Notes under the pieces: generated by a model
What the model saw: the letters and a program-made list of their open reading frames with translations, nothing else
The model's database searches: none
Told to the model about the DNA's origin: nothing
Shown here: in pieces, positions 32,007 to 42,883 of the stretch
Numbering within the stretch: position 1 is the first letter of the stretch
How the letters are laid out: every line of letters begins with the position of its first letter
Made by a program: the position numbers and the translations under genes
Assembly: GCA_948567375.1 (NCBI GenBank)
Contig: OX419755.1
Location: 51,837,001 to 51,901,000 of the forward strand
Length of the DNA: 64,000 nt
Direction of reading: 5' to 3'
Source: Lunularia cruciata
Taxonomy: Eukaryota > Streptophyta > Marchantiopsida > Lunulariales > Lunulariaceae

Positions 32007-33313
32007 AGACCTCCTTCTCAAAAAGTATGAGAGCTTGGGAAACTTATAAGTGTGGGAAAAGTGGATGTAAGCTGTCCAACTACGTTCACCACTACCATAG
32101 GTGACCTATCACCACTACCGCCATCTGAGACTAATGCCCAACATCCAAGATGCCATCAACAAGGATGTGGTCTAGTTGTTGAATCCAATCATATGCATGT
32201 TGGAGAACCTTTCTAGGTAAGAGGTTTGTCCACCAAAGACAAAGACAATGAGCATGTGTTCCCACTCTGGCTGCATCTAATAGTACTTAAGATCCCATCC
32301 AAGAATGGACCAAATGTGTACTCACCACCACCTTAGTGCAAGAATCACCCATCAAAGCAATGTTCTCCAAAAGGTAAGTTGGAGAAATGGACTGATGGAA
32401 CTGGAGATGTCAAAGTATATGTAACATCTCCCAAAACACACTAGAACAGGCATCCTAAAGATCCAAACCTTGGCCAACACGTGTATGTCCTTGATATGGT
32501 CATCCAGCAATCACCAAGTGAATGGGACCATGTCTCTCCAAGTCTAGCGCCCCCAACAAGGAAATGTTTGTTGGTAGGGTCTTTTGGTAACCCCTGGCTA
32601 CTGACATCAATAATAACTTAGGATACCAATAAGCTAAGTGTGCCACATGATGTAAAGAGACTTGCATAGCGGTCGCATCTCTCTCCACATAAAAGTACCT
32701 ATGTACTCATATACTTGCCTATAGGACCGCAACTAGTCCGGTGCTAATCCCACTGAACAAATCCAATAGACATACTCCCTCTACTCGATACTATCAAGCA
32801 ATGAGTGTGGTATCTAGAGGTGTCAAGGTAATTGACTTTGGATGCTCATCCTCACACTCATCTCATGGTGGTACAAAGGCTCCACTTCAAGCCTACTACA
32901 CAAATTGATCTACATGCTACTACAATGCCTCCTTTGAATTCCATAAAGGAATATCCAAGGTGGATGAAAAAATCTCACTCATACTCCAAATCCAAATGAT
33001 CTCCTCTGGTATTGGAGTATCCTTTGCATTGGCTTTCCCCTCCAATAACTCACCAGGCCAAGTAATAGAACCATTGAAAGCTGAAATTGAAGCCGCCATA
33101 GTCCCGAACTATAGTGAGCCAAGATTGCCACTATTGAAATGTATTGGTAGGCAACATACTAGTCCCTCACCAAACTGCCAACCTCGTTTATAGGAGGTTG
33201 TCTCCTCCCAATAGTCAATATTAAAACCCATGGGGTATAACACTACTCTCCCAACTAGCACATCATATGACTCAACTATTGTTGCAATAGCTTGAGCTCT
33301 CACCACCAAGCTA
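32007..33313 (-). other. G2 internal sequence, no domain recognised
   Basis: By position this is the Gag-protease part of G2, but frames are broken and no protease motif could be identified. Small frames such as 32500-32688 carry no known motif. Confidence 0.5.
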
Positions 33314-35724
33314 TTAGTCGGGTGACAAGGCTAAACCTAGATAACAAGCTCCCCACATGTGATGTATTGTGTCAAACCACCACCTAGAGATGTTTGGATC
33401 TGAAATGGACACCTCTCCACATTGGTCTTCCGTAACTCCATACCAACAACTATAGTCTTTCCCAACATAAGAGCTACGTCCTAGAGTCAAGTGAGACACT
33501 TTGTGGTGTATAGATCTTCCTTGAAGGTCACACCAAATAGAAAATCCCACTTTGGTTATCCAATAGGACAACATTAGGTGTGAACCGTGCTTTGGTAACT
33601 CCTCCAATCTAACCGTTGTTGCTTGCCATAAATCATTGGTCGTTGAGCAAATCCCATGCTCCTCAACCAAGTCAACCCCACTATCAACCACCTATGCTCT
33701 CGTCATAGGAACCACATCATCCCTACTCTCACAAAGCATGGTAGCCAATCTAAACACTAGGGTTAGGTCAACTCCCAATGTACACATCATTGGCTAAAAA
33801 TAAAGGATAGTGCATAATCAGCTGAGCTACCCCCAACATTGTGCTAGACTCAGTCTGTGTAGTAGCAGGTGGCTGACTAGTAGGTAGTCCATCATGCACC
33901 ACATTACCACCTACCACACCTACACTAGGACGTCTAGGATCCATGGATGATGTCTATAGGGCTTCAGAGAGCATGAAAGATTGGGGAAGTTTGACTTGTC
34001 TCCCAACCCTCCTCTTTGTGGGTCCAACTCCATTCATGCTCCTCTAGGCTCTAGAGCACGTACTGCACTCCTAGTCACTACTGTAGATGATCCACCTATG
34101 TTGCTCCGCACATGAAGTCCAAAGAATCTCTATCACCAGCATATGAGGTGGAAGCGTCAACACCCAAATCTGATCTCCTCTTAGCCATACTAGCCAATCT
34201 CTACTCCAATTGCTCAATCTGAGTAGCCATTGCTATATCAAAAGTAAGGGTAGGTATTGCATCCCTATTAGGTGTAGATCTTCTACCACCTCGTCCTCCA
34301 TGAACTAAAGCTCCTCCACTACCTGCCATAGCAGCCCTATCACTCTGTAACTTTGGGTGTAGGTCAAAGCATCAATCACTAGAGACCATATTTGTGACAA
34401 TGCTCACATTGTCTCTATGTTGGCTATAATGCACTAGATGTATCAAGTTCACTGCCTTGAGTACACTCTCTCCAATAGTGAGGTTCACCACAAGTCCCAC
34501 AAGCAACACCACCACTCATTGGTTGTTGTTGACCCAAAAATGAAGCTAAGGGTCTAGCTCCACTAGGCCCTCCACTTGGTCCACAGAGTCTGGGCTATCC
34601 ACCCTGTGCTCAAAAACCAACTGGGCGTGGTGCACTCTATTGCACTCTAGAAGAAGTCACAGTTGTGGATGAGGTCTCCCTACCAAATCTAGATGTCACC
34701 ACTCTCTCCTCCACCATGTTGAGCTCAATATGCTCATCCAAACCAAAGACCACTGCCAAAGTGTGCAACGTACCATGTAATAATGTAGCATTAGGAACTC
34801 TATGTTGCAACTCCTTGTCCAATATCCTTATACCAAAATTGGATTGCTTGGGCCTCAATAACTCCTTGAGTGAACTGATCAGCCGTCTCATGCAAGTGTA
34901 CATCTTGCAGAGGCTCTTCCAGCCTTCCATTGGTATTTTTGCAAGCTCCTCAACTTGTTAATTGGCACTCCCTGGTAGTTCTACCTCAAACACTAGAAGA
35001 ACTCCACCATGGGGTTAAACCCCGGTACTACACCACCTCTTGTAGGGGTACCTCCACTTGTAGTAGCACTATCTCCAGTTAGTGCACCTCCACCAACACT
35101 ACTCAAGCTAGAACTCGTGGGTACAGCTAGTCTACCCTTAGAAATTGAGCTTGAAGTAATGGAAACATAGTTTGGAGACCAATACTATCTCCATAACTCA
35201 ATTTCCTCCAAGTGAGATCTCCTGAACTCATGGTAGTTGTCCATCGATGGACCCTCCAAATATTAAAACAAGCACTTCCATGCCATGAAGGGTATGAACA
35301 AAGTCAGGTTCCGCATCTATTGCAGATCACACCAACTATCAAACTCTTGGATGAAGTCATCCAACTCAATGGTACCCACTATACCAGAGTGACGCCTAGA
35401 GCCTTTGGAGACCCCATAAATCTTGTCCATGTCCCACAACAACGGTGCGGACACACCAAGTGCACTCTCAACTAAATCAACTCCTGTGTCAAACTCCAAC
35501 TCAAAGTCAATCTCCTCTCTCATTGGGACATGAGATACATGCTGATATTGAGCACCACTTTGAGTAAACCTCACTATGTAGTATAGGGTTATCTCCTCTA
35601 GAATCCCAAAGGACTTTGTCGTGACAAAGTAATCAAAAATTGCCAACTGCAATTGCAATCGCAACCACAACCACAACCATAACTGCAAGTACCCCACCAA
35701 GAACAAACACCACCAACCAAACAC
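33314..35724 (-). pseudogene. G2 Gag region, decayed
   Basis: Several minus-strand pieces (35724-35317, 34930-34637, 33691-33314) appear to be remains of one Gag protein. They carry long hydrophilic stretches and, at 34501-34463, a zinc knuckle CGTCGEPHYWREC, with one residue fewer than usual before the His. The segment at 33691-33314 (LGRSSYVGKDYSCWYGVTED) may belong to the protease region, but its active site was not found. Boundaries are approximate. Confidence 0.55.
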
Positions 35725-36929
35725 TACCCACTAATATAACTCTAACTAAGACAACTACACTAGGGGAAATGAGATAACCTGCCATCACAACATGCACTCT
35801 CACGGTCTGCAGGTCATCACTTCTTGCCTCACCGAAGAGAAACAAAGGTAGTTTGATTGGTCATCACTCCAACCTCACCATCGAGAGCACACTAGAGCAC
35901 CAACACTCTAAATTCATGGCACCTCATACAACATGATGCACAAATAAGAAGTAGAGAATGGAAGAGGTCCAATCACAAGAAATCTAAACAAAATCTAAAC
36001 ACTTTATCTAAGAAATCTAAACCATCCATCTCATAAAGCAATACGGAATTGACTTTGCCACCATTTGGCATTTGACATAATAGGAATTCCTATCTATGTC
36101 ATAAGCTACTAGGATCACCAAGAATGAGATCAAACTGCCTTTCCTAGCAAAAGCTACAAGTGTATAGATAATAGTGAGCCAGTCACTAGGATAACAAGTG
36201 AGGGTGGACCAGTTGGCTAAGGCACCAATCTAGGAATTAGAGATCTAGGAGTCAAACCCCATTGTGTACAATCTAGTAGGATGTGCAGATTTTGCCAAAC
36301 AATGACCAAGATCTACTTTTAAACGGGCTAACCTCACTCTAGCAAGTTGCTCCTTCTAGGCCCTCATAGCTCACAACCCTATGCCTCAAAGCCTCTAAAC
36401 TCCAAACCCTCTCAAAATCTAGCAAAACTCCTCCAACTTTGGCAAAAAACTTTGCCACTTTGAAACTCCTCCAAATTTGGCCAAAATCGGACGTAAACTC
36501 TAGCAAAAATCTGATGTAAACCCTAAAGTTGGCTGACCGCCAAATCCCTCTACTAACTCTCTACTTGGTCCAAATTGAAATGATGGGTTTTTCCAAATCA
36601 CAAATTCATGAGGATAGGTTCTCAACTCCACATTCAATTTCACTTTCTGAGCACAACTTGCAACAAATTGGTCCTGCTTTCACCTCCTTAGTTCAAAATC
36701 ACAACCACTCCTTGAAAATTGCTTCTCTTTACTCAAAATTTGGCCAATGCTTCCGCACACTATCTACCTCACTACCAAATCTACATCAATCAAATGAGCT
36801 TTTGCACACTAGGGAAAATTTGAACTCCAATCAAGCTACCAACGATCAGCAAGTCTTGGAGATACCACCAACACTCTTAGTTCTTGCACCTTGTTTCCCC
36901 TTGACCTCATTTCTTTGATGTAATTTGTT
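35725..36929 (-). other. G2 leader between the 5' LTR and gag
   Basis: This stretch has no convincing coding region. It contains an internally repetitive segment near 36410-36530 (runs such as AACTCCTCCAA and TTTGGC(A/C)AAA). The plus frame 36529-36918 has no recognisable motif. Confidence 0.5.
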
Positions 36930-37355
36930 TGTTTACACCACTCAAATCAACTCAACTTAGATCAGTACTTGATCTGTCACTATAAATTGCCAACAACTAG
37001 ACATTGATTACAATCAAGTCACACCCACTCTAGTAAGAGAGTCCATATGACGCTTGCCGACCTTTGTCCACCATAGCCAGGAACTCAAAGGCTCAATATC
37101 AGAGAAGTGAGCTCTCTGGATACACACTTCAAACGTATACCTATGGACATGAGCTAGGTCTGAAACCCTAATGGTCCTACTGACGGCACACCTAACGGTG
37201 CAAATGGTGCAAAGTGACGGTGGGCCCTACCACAAAGTCAGTACCTTGAACACAAAATTTGACCGTCGGAAAGTGGTCTATGAGTGATTGCTAAAATACC
37301 TCTAACTACTATCACTGCAACTCCAGTGTCCGAGCAATCTAGATGCGACACTACA
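36930..37355 (-). repeat. 5' LTR of G2
   Basis: This 426-bp segment begins TGTTTACACCACTC and ends GCGACACTACA, so it has TG...CA ends. Both flanks and most of its length match 19260-19520. It abuts the insertion point of element G3 25 bp further on. Confidence 0.75.
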
Positions 37356-37379
37356 AACTGGCGTGATATGATTCATGAT

Positions 37380-37786
37380 TGTAACAATATGGAGTTTAGC
37401 GACGTAGTTAGTAAGGCTAATGAAGTAGAGAATAAGCCAAATTAGCCTAGAATATTCTAGAAGCATCTAAGAAGCTTTGTGGGAAGCTTCCTAACTAGTT
37501 AACTTGCGCCCCAAGCAGGTAGCTTCTAGAAGCTTCTGACTACCTTAGCTTGCTCGCCAAGTAGGCATCTTCTAGGAAGAAGCTTCTTGGTTAACTTGGC
37601 TTGCAGTCTAAGAAAGCGGCTCAAGGAAGCTTCTTGAGAAGCTTCTCAAATGCCTTGTATGCTACCTATAAATACCAAAGCCGACGCGCATGCTAGGCAT
37701 TCAGAGTTTTCCCTCATTGGTACGCTTGAGCGTACCAATGTGAGCTTCTATTCTTCTATTTCTCTCTTTGGTCTTAGTCTTTTACA
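37380..37786 (+). repeat. 5' LTR of G3
   Basis: The 407-bp LTR runs from TGTAACAATATGG to CTTTTACA. A TATA box (TATAAATA, 37667-37674) lies downstream of several GAAGCTTC/TTCTAGAA motifs. The right LTR is about 100 bp shorter because it lacks a block between the two main motif clusters. Confidence 0.9.
37524..37645 (+). promoter_or_regulatory. heat-shock-element-like arrays in the G3 LTR
   Basis: TTCTAGAAGCTTC at 37524-37536 is a perfect three-part heat shock element (TTC-nn-GAA-nn-TTC). A second array at 37626-37645 reads GAAGCTTCTTGAGAAGCTTC. Both lie upstream of the TATA box at 37667. Heat shock factors bind such arrays and drive heat-responsive retrotransposons such as ONSEN. Heat response of G3 is inference. 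Confidence 0.65.
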
Positions 37787-37787
37787 T

Positions 37788-37799
37788 TGGTATAAGAGC
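37788..37799 (+). other. G3 primer binding site, initiator-Met tRNA type
   Basis: TGGTATAAGAGC starts one base after the left LTR and differs by one base from the common plant site TGGTATCAGAGC. Confidence 0.85.
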
Positions 37800-38401
37800 A
37801 AGAATGGGATGGATGGAATTTATGGACCACCAAATCCACTTTTGCTAAACCATTGAGATTTTCATGTCTAGATATTACCCAAGCATCATTTCACACAATT
37901 CATCACCTCGCGCTTTGGGCAGGATTTTCTACATATGATCATTGTGTCTGAGGAACCCTTGATACTTCTGATTGTAACTTATGGAGAACGGTAGACATGC
38001 TATATCTATGTGTTAATCAATTAGATAAATTGAGTGTAGTAGAATAGAGTAGTAGCTATGGCGGAAATACCGGACGCTATCATTGCAATGCAGCAACAAA
38101 TTAAGCATCTTAATCAATTGTTGGATGAACAAGACCAACAACAACGAGAACATATAGAGAGAGCGCAAGTTTGAGATGGAGAAGATCACATTTGATTTCC
38201 AAAACCCAAGGTGTTTGAAGGCAAGAATCTTTCGAGCATGGTGGAGAATTTGTGTTTGACTACAAATGTTACTTTGAAACCACAAATCTTCAAGACAAGC
38301 GGAAACAAATTCTCTTGACTTCTAGCCAATTGGATGGTGCGGAAAAACTTTGGTGGCTATTTTGAGTGGAGCGAGCTAAATGATAGATTGTTACACCAAT
38401 T

Positions 38402-39328
38402 TTGACATGGGCAGAATTCAAGGATGCAATACTCGGTCAATTTGAAACTATAAATGCCACCCGAGCTACACAAGATAAATTAGCGGAGTTGAAGCAAATT
38501 GGCTTAATAAGGAGCTACATCACACAATTTCAAAACATCATCATGCAAATTCCAGATATCCAAGAAGGTGAAGTCCTAGATTAATTTGTGCAAGGATTGA
38601 AGTCACAAACCAAATTGGAAGTGACCTTGCGGGAGCCACAAAATGTAGAAGAAGCCATGCAATTGGTTGAGCGTTTTGATTCCTTGGTTGCGACAACTTG
38701 GTCTCGACCTTGACCTACAAAAATTCTACTAGTACACTATGCACAAGTGGAAGAATTGGTACCAATGGAGATTGATGCTATCCAACGGAGACCACTTGGT
38801 ATAGCGGATAGAGAAAGATTGCGACAAAATGGAGGTTGCTTTTATTGTTGCCAAGTTGGACATCACATTGCTGAATGTCCACTTAGGAATGTGCAACCTT
38901 GACAAGTTGCCCAAATGGAGTTTGTGGAACAGAGAATCCTAGTAGGAGATTTTGAGCCGCCTATTGGGAGCTTGATTAGTTCCAATGGGATTGAAGGCTC
39001 AACCTATGCAAGTTTGCTTCACTTGCAAGGTATGCTATCTAATTGGGGTTGTAGGATTTTGATTGATTTTGGAAGTTTGTAGAATTGCATGTCTATGCAA
39101 GTAGCAAAGGAATTGGGTATTCTTATCAAGCCTATGATTGGATGTAGATTGATGATTGCGGATGGTAGACATGGTTCTGCATTTCGTACCTCACGTCTTG
39201 TTACCTTCAAGATTGGGAAGGAGTATTTGGAGTGTATGAGGTTTGTAGTGGCACCTCTAAACTATGATATCATTTTGGGTCTACCTTGGCTTGAATGTCA
39301 TAAGGTTCAATTCAATTGGACCCGATGA
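38402..39328 (+). pseudogene. G3 Gag and protease
   Basis: The Gag core (AEFKDAILGQFETINATRATQ, 38402-38584) resembles the retrotransposon Gag family. A full CCHC zinc knuckle CFYCCQVGHHIAEC lies at 38837-38878 in another frame. The protease active site near 39060 reads LIDFGSL followed by TAG where LIDSGS is usual, so both the catalytic triplet and the frame are lost. The later protease motif IILGLPWLECH (near 39270) is kept. The frame upstream of 38402 back to 37860 is broken. Confidence 0.8.
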
Positions 39329-39661
39329 CAAATTCAAATAAAACACCAAGGTAGGAATTTCTGACTAGGTTGTTTGGCACCTCTAAGTAAGACACCTAAG
39401 AATAGTTAGTCCCAAGACAAGAAGTTTGTCAAGAAGGTAGCCATAGAGCAAAACTTGAAGGGAGATGAGTCCCAAGATGGGAAGTTTGCCAAGAAGGCAA
39501 CCATGGAGCAAGCTTGGAAGAGAGATGAGTCCTTAGAAGGGAATTTGGTTAGTAAAGCAGCCATAGAGCAAGCTTTGGAGGAAGATAAGTCTGTATTTGT
39601 GGTGTGGATCAAGCCGATTGCACAAGAATAATCTAAGGAGGGCTAAGAGCCTCATCAAGCA

Positions 39662-40543
39662 ATGGTTGATTGGATAGTTCAGGAGTTTGTGGACGTGTTT
39701 TTGGATGATCTGCCAAAGGGATTACCCTTTGATCGAGGTATGCCCTTCAAGATCGAGTTATTGCTAGGGAGTACTCTTGTGAGTAGACCCATCTATCGGC
39801 TCTCACCAAAGGAGTTGGAGGAGTTGCAAACAACACTTATAGAGTTGTTAGAGAAGGGTTTCATACAACATAGGACCTCTCCGTGGGGAGCACCGGTACT
39901 ATTTTTTCCCAAGAAGGATGGAGGACTTTGTTTTTATATTGATTACAGTGGGCACAATAAGCAAACCATGAAGAATGCATATCCCTTGCCTCGGATCGAT
40001 GACTTACTTGGTCAACTAAGTGGAGCATGCTACTTTTCCAAGTTGGATCTTCATAGTGGTTATTGTCAAATTCCTATTGATAAAGAGGATGTGCAAAAGA
40101 TTGCCTTTTGCACAAGGTATGTGCATTTTGAGTGGAGAGTTCTACCTTTTGGACTCACTAATGCTCCAGTGGTCTTCAAAGATCAGATGCATTGGGTGTT
40201 GGATGGACTATTGGATTGGTCCGTGGTGGTATTCTTGGATGATATCTTAATCTATAGTAAGACAGAGGTAGAACATGTGAATCATGTGCAAGAAGTCCTA
40301 AGTCAACTACAACAAAGGAAATTTTACTACAAGAAGTCGAAGTGTGCCTTTTGGCAAAAGGAGGTTACCTTCTTGGGTCATAAGATCTCATCAGAGGTGA
40401 TCAAGATGGAAGAAGAGAAAATCAAGGCCATTACTAATTGGCTTACCCTAAAGGATGCTATAGAAGTACGAGCATTCAATGGATTGGCTAGTTTTTACCA
40501 TCGGTTCATCCACTATTATGCTCATGTGTGGTTGCATCATTGA
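39662..40543 (+). pseudogene. G3 reverse transcriptase, open over 293 codons
   Basis: This frame covers a near-complete gypsy reverse transcriptase: GMPFKIELL, RPIYRLSPKELEELQ, SPWGAPVLFFPKKDGG, YPLPRIDDLL, FSKLDLHSGYCQI and LPFGLTNAPVVF. The catalytic box VVFLDDILIYS is intact. It ends at a TGA just after the thumb (SFYHRFIHYY). It is the best preserved enzyme of the three gypsy elements, but the surrounding polyprotein is broken. Confidence 0.92.
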
Positions 40544-40559
40544 CTGACCTCTTGGGAAA

Positions 40560-42051
40560 GAAATTGAGTTTCTAGTGGACCACTAAGCATGAAGAAGCAT
40601 TCTAGAAATTAAAGCATATGGTGTCGTCAAGACCCATTCTTCAACCATATGATCCTCAACTACCTTGTGTGGTTGATTTTGATGCTTCTAACTTTGCAAT
40701 TGGAGCTATGTTGCAATAAGAATTCCCAGATAGACCACATCCCATTGCTTTTGTGTCTCGCCAACTAAATACAGCTAAAAGAAATTACTCTGCTTGAGAT
40801 CAGGAACAACTTGCAATGGTATATGCCACCAAGGTGTGGAGGCATTATCTCTTGGGAAAACAAGTGATCATGCAAATTGATCATAAGCTATTGTTGCAGA
40901 CCTTACACTTGGAACACATGAAGAGTCGACATCATCAATGGAAAGAGCAACTCCAATTGTTTGACATCAAACTTGAATACAAATCAGGTTGGTTTTATGT
41001 CATCCCGGATGCTCTATCATGATGACCTAATTTGAATTCTCTACCTCTCATCACGGTGGCCATTACGATAGTGTCAATTGACCCCAAGGTCCATAACAAG
41101 TTTTGGTCAGCTCTACAACAAGATCCCTTCTTCCAAATGGCACATGGTCATCTGATAGCAAGAAACAAGGAGTAAAACACCTTCTCCTTCAAGGAAGGCC
41201 TTCTATTCCATGCGGACCGGATCTATGTTCTAGCCAAAGGTGATCTCCTACTAGTGCGCCTTCAAGAAGCCCATGATCTACTAATAGCTGGTCACATGGG
41301 GGTAGACAAGACCTTGGGTACCCTCCAACACCAATGGTGGTGGCCCAACATGACACAAGATGTTTGGGAGTTTGTTTGATCGTGTGAGAGTTGTCAATGC
41401 AACAAGGCTAGTAACCAAAAGCCGAGTGGACTTCTCCAACCACTTCCCATTCCAACTACTCATTGGGAACATGTGAGCTTAGATCTCATCACCTCCTTGC
41501 CCAAGACACAACAAGGTCACACAACAATTGTGGTGTTTGTGGATAAGCTTAGTAAGCAAATCCATTTGGCATTAACTGTTGATACTATGGATGCTCCAAC
41601 CTTGGCACAACTCTACTTTGATAATGTATTCAAGTATCATGGGATACTAGGTGTACTCATCTCTAGCTGTGATCCTTGCTTCACTGGATAGTTTTGGCAA
41701 GCCCTCTTCTAGATACTTGGCACCAAGCTTACTTTGTCCACAACCTATCATCCTCAAACTGATAGACAAATTGAACGTAAAAATTGCACCTTGGAGGATA
41801 TGCTTTGTGCCTTTGTCAATATTCACCATACCAATTGAGATGAATGTCTTGCAATTGTGGAGTTTGCATACAACAATTCTAAACAGGCAAGCACTGGATT
41901 CTCTCCTTTCTTTCTCAATTTTGGCCAAGATCCGCGTGTCCCATATTCTCTTCTTGCTCCTCCTCCGTCTCAGGTCCCTCATACTTCAACCTTTTTGACC
42001 ACCATATCCAAATCTCTCCAACAAGCCAAATCTCATCTTCTTGTTGCTTAG
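40560..42051 (+). pseudogene. G3 RNase H and integrase, broken by stops
   Basis: RNase H motifs are seen near 40680-41020 (DFDASNFAIGAML and later IMQIDHKLLLQTL) with several stops. The integrase H2C2 finger lies at about 41269-41405 with a TGA between its His and Cys pairs. The core begins LDLITSLPKTQQGH (41476). The second catalytic region reads SSCDPCFTG where SDRDP is usual, so the Asp is lost. The third motif, YHPQTDRQIERKN, keeps its Glu. The frame 41857-42051 continues with EFAYNNSKQASTGFSPFFLN. Confidence 0.85.
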
Positions 42052-42367
42052 AATCGTCAAAAACAATATGTGGAACACCATTGTTGTGATATCACCTTTG
42101 AAGTTGATAATAAAGTTATGCTTTCTTCTAGTAATCTACCCCTCCCACTTAATACCTAAGTTCATAAACTTACCCCTAATTGGATAGGACCTTTTGATGT
42201 CATCCATATTGTTTCTCTTGTTGCTTATCGACTTGCCTTGCCTTGTCATATGCACATCTCTCCTGTCTTTCATGTTTCCAAGTTGAAACCCTTTGTTCCT
42301 AATCCCTCTTTTTTTTGCCTCTTGAGCCAAACCTCCTCCTCCTCCTCCTATCCCTCTTAATGATCAT

Positions 42368-42537
42368 GAGAAGTACGAAGTTGATCGTATCCTTGTGCGT
42401 CGCCACATCCAACACAAACGTCGACAACATATGGAGTACAAGGTCCTTTGGAAAGGGTATCCCCTTCACGATGCCACATAGGAACCTCTTTCTCACCTCC
42501 AGAATGCACAAATAGCCATCCAAGAGATTGAAGCTTC
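42368..42537 (+). pseudogene. G3 C-terminal chromodomain
   Basis: The plus strand reads YEVDRILVRR near 42374, then EYKVLWKGYPLHDAT, a stop, and EPLSHLQNAQ. This is the chromodomain pattern in which aromatic residues bind methylated histone tails. The TAG at 42479-42481 stands where Trp is expected. The domain marks G3 as a chromovirus. Confidence 0.85.
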
Positions 42538-42577
42538 AATGGCAACAAGGACGTCACCAACTAGCGATGGGGGAATA

Positions 42578-42883
42578 TGTAACAATATGGAGTTTAGCTA
42601 CGTAGTTAGTAAGGCTAATGAAATAGAGAATAAGCCAAATTAGCCTAGAATATTCTAGAAGCATCTAGGAAGCTTCTTGGGAAGCTTCCTAACTAGTTAA
42701 CTTGTGCCCCAAGCAGGTAGCTTCTAGAAGGAAGCTTCTTGAGAAGCTTCTCAAGGGCCTTGTATGCTACCTATAAATACCAAAACTGAAGCTCATGCTA
42801 GGCATTTAGAGTTTTCACTCATTCAAGCGTACCAATGTGAGCTTCCATTCTCCTATTTCTCTCCTCAGTCTTGGTCTTTTACA
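42578..42883 (+). repeat. 3' LTR of G3
   Basis: The 306-bp LTR has the same ends as the left one (TGTAACAATATGG to CTTTTACA). It is preceded by the polypurine tract at 42569-42575. It keeps the TATAAATA box and a shortened motif cluster at 42722-42750. Confidence 0.9.

Larger units (their letters stand above)
19260..37355 (-). mobile_element. Ty3/gypsy element G2 with a PHD finger, interrupted by two younger insertions
   Basis: Reading the minus strand from the right, there is an LTR (37355-36930), gag with a zinc knuckle (34501-34463), reverse transcriptase (30514-29799), RNase H, an H2C2 zinc finger and integrase (21573-20589), an integrase tail plus PHD finger (20311-19850), and an LTR (19520-19260). 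Element G1 (21995-29798) sits in the reverse transcriptase/RNase H junction and a solo LTR (31317-32006) sits upstream of the reverse transcriptase. Without these two insertions G2 is about 9.6 kb long. It is clearly dead, with many stops and frameshifts, a Y-V-D-G where the YxDD-type motif should be, and Lys in place of the integrase catalytic Glu. No primer binding site was recognised beside the right LTR. Confidence 0.8.
37380..42883 (+). mobile_element. Ty3/gypsy chromovirus-type element G3
   Basis: LTRs at 37380-37786 and 42578-42883 enclose a methionine-tRNA-like primer site, gag, protease, reverse transcriptase, RNase H, integrase and a C-terminal chromodomain, all on the plus strand. 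Flanks ATGAT and ATGAC form a target duplication that matches in four of five positions. A polypurine tract (GGGGGAA) precedes the right LTR. The element inserted 25 bp outside the right end of G2. It is inactive, with stops in protease, RNase H, integrase and chromodomain. Confidence 0.92.

Noticed and set aside
37441-37650. The repeated GAAGCTTC motifs as a CRISPR-like or satellite array
   Set aside because: Spacing is irregular and all motifs lie in an LTR promoter. Heat-shock-element clusters explain them better.
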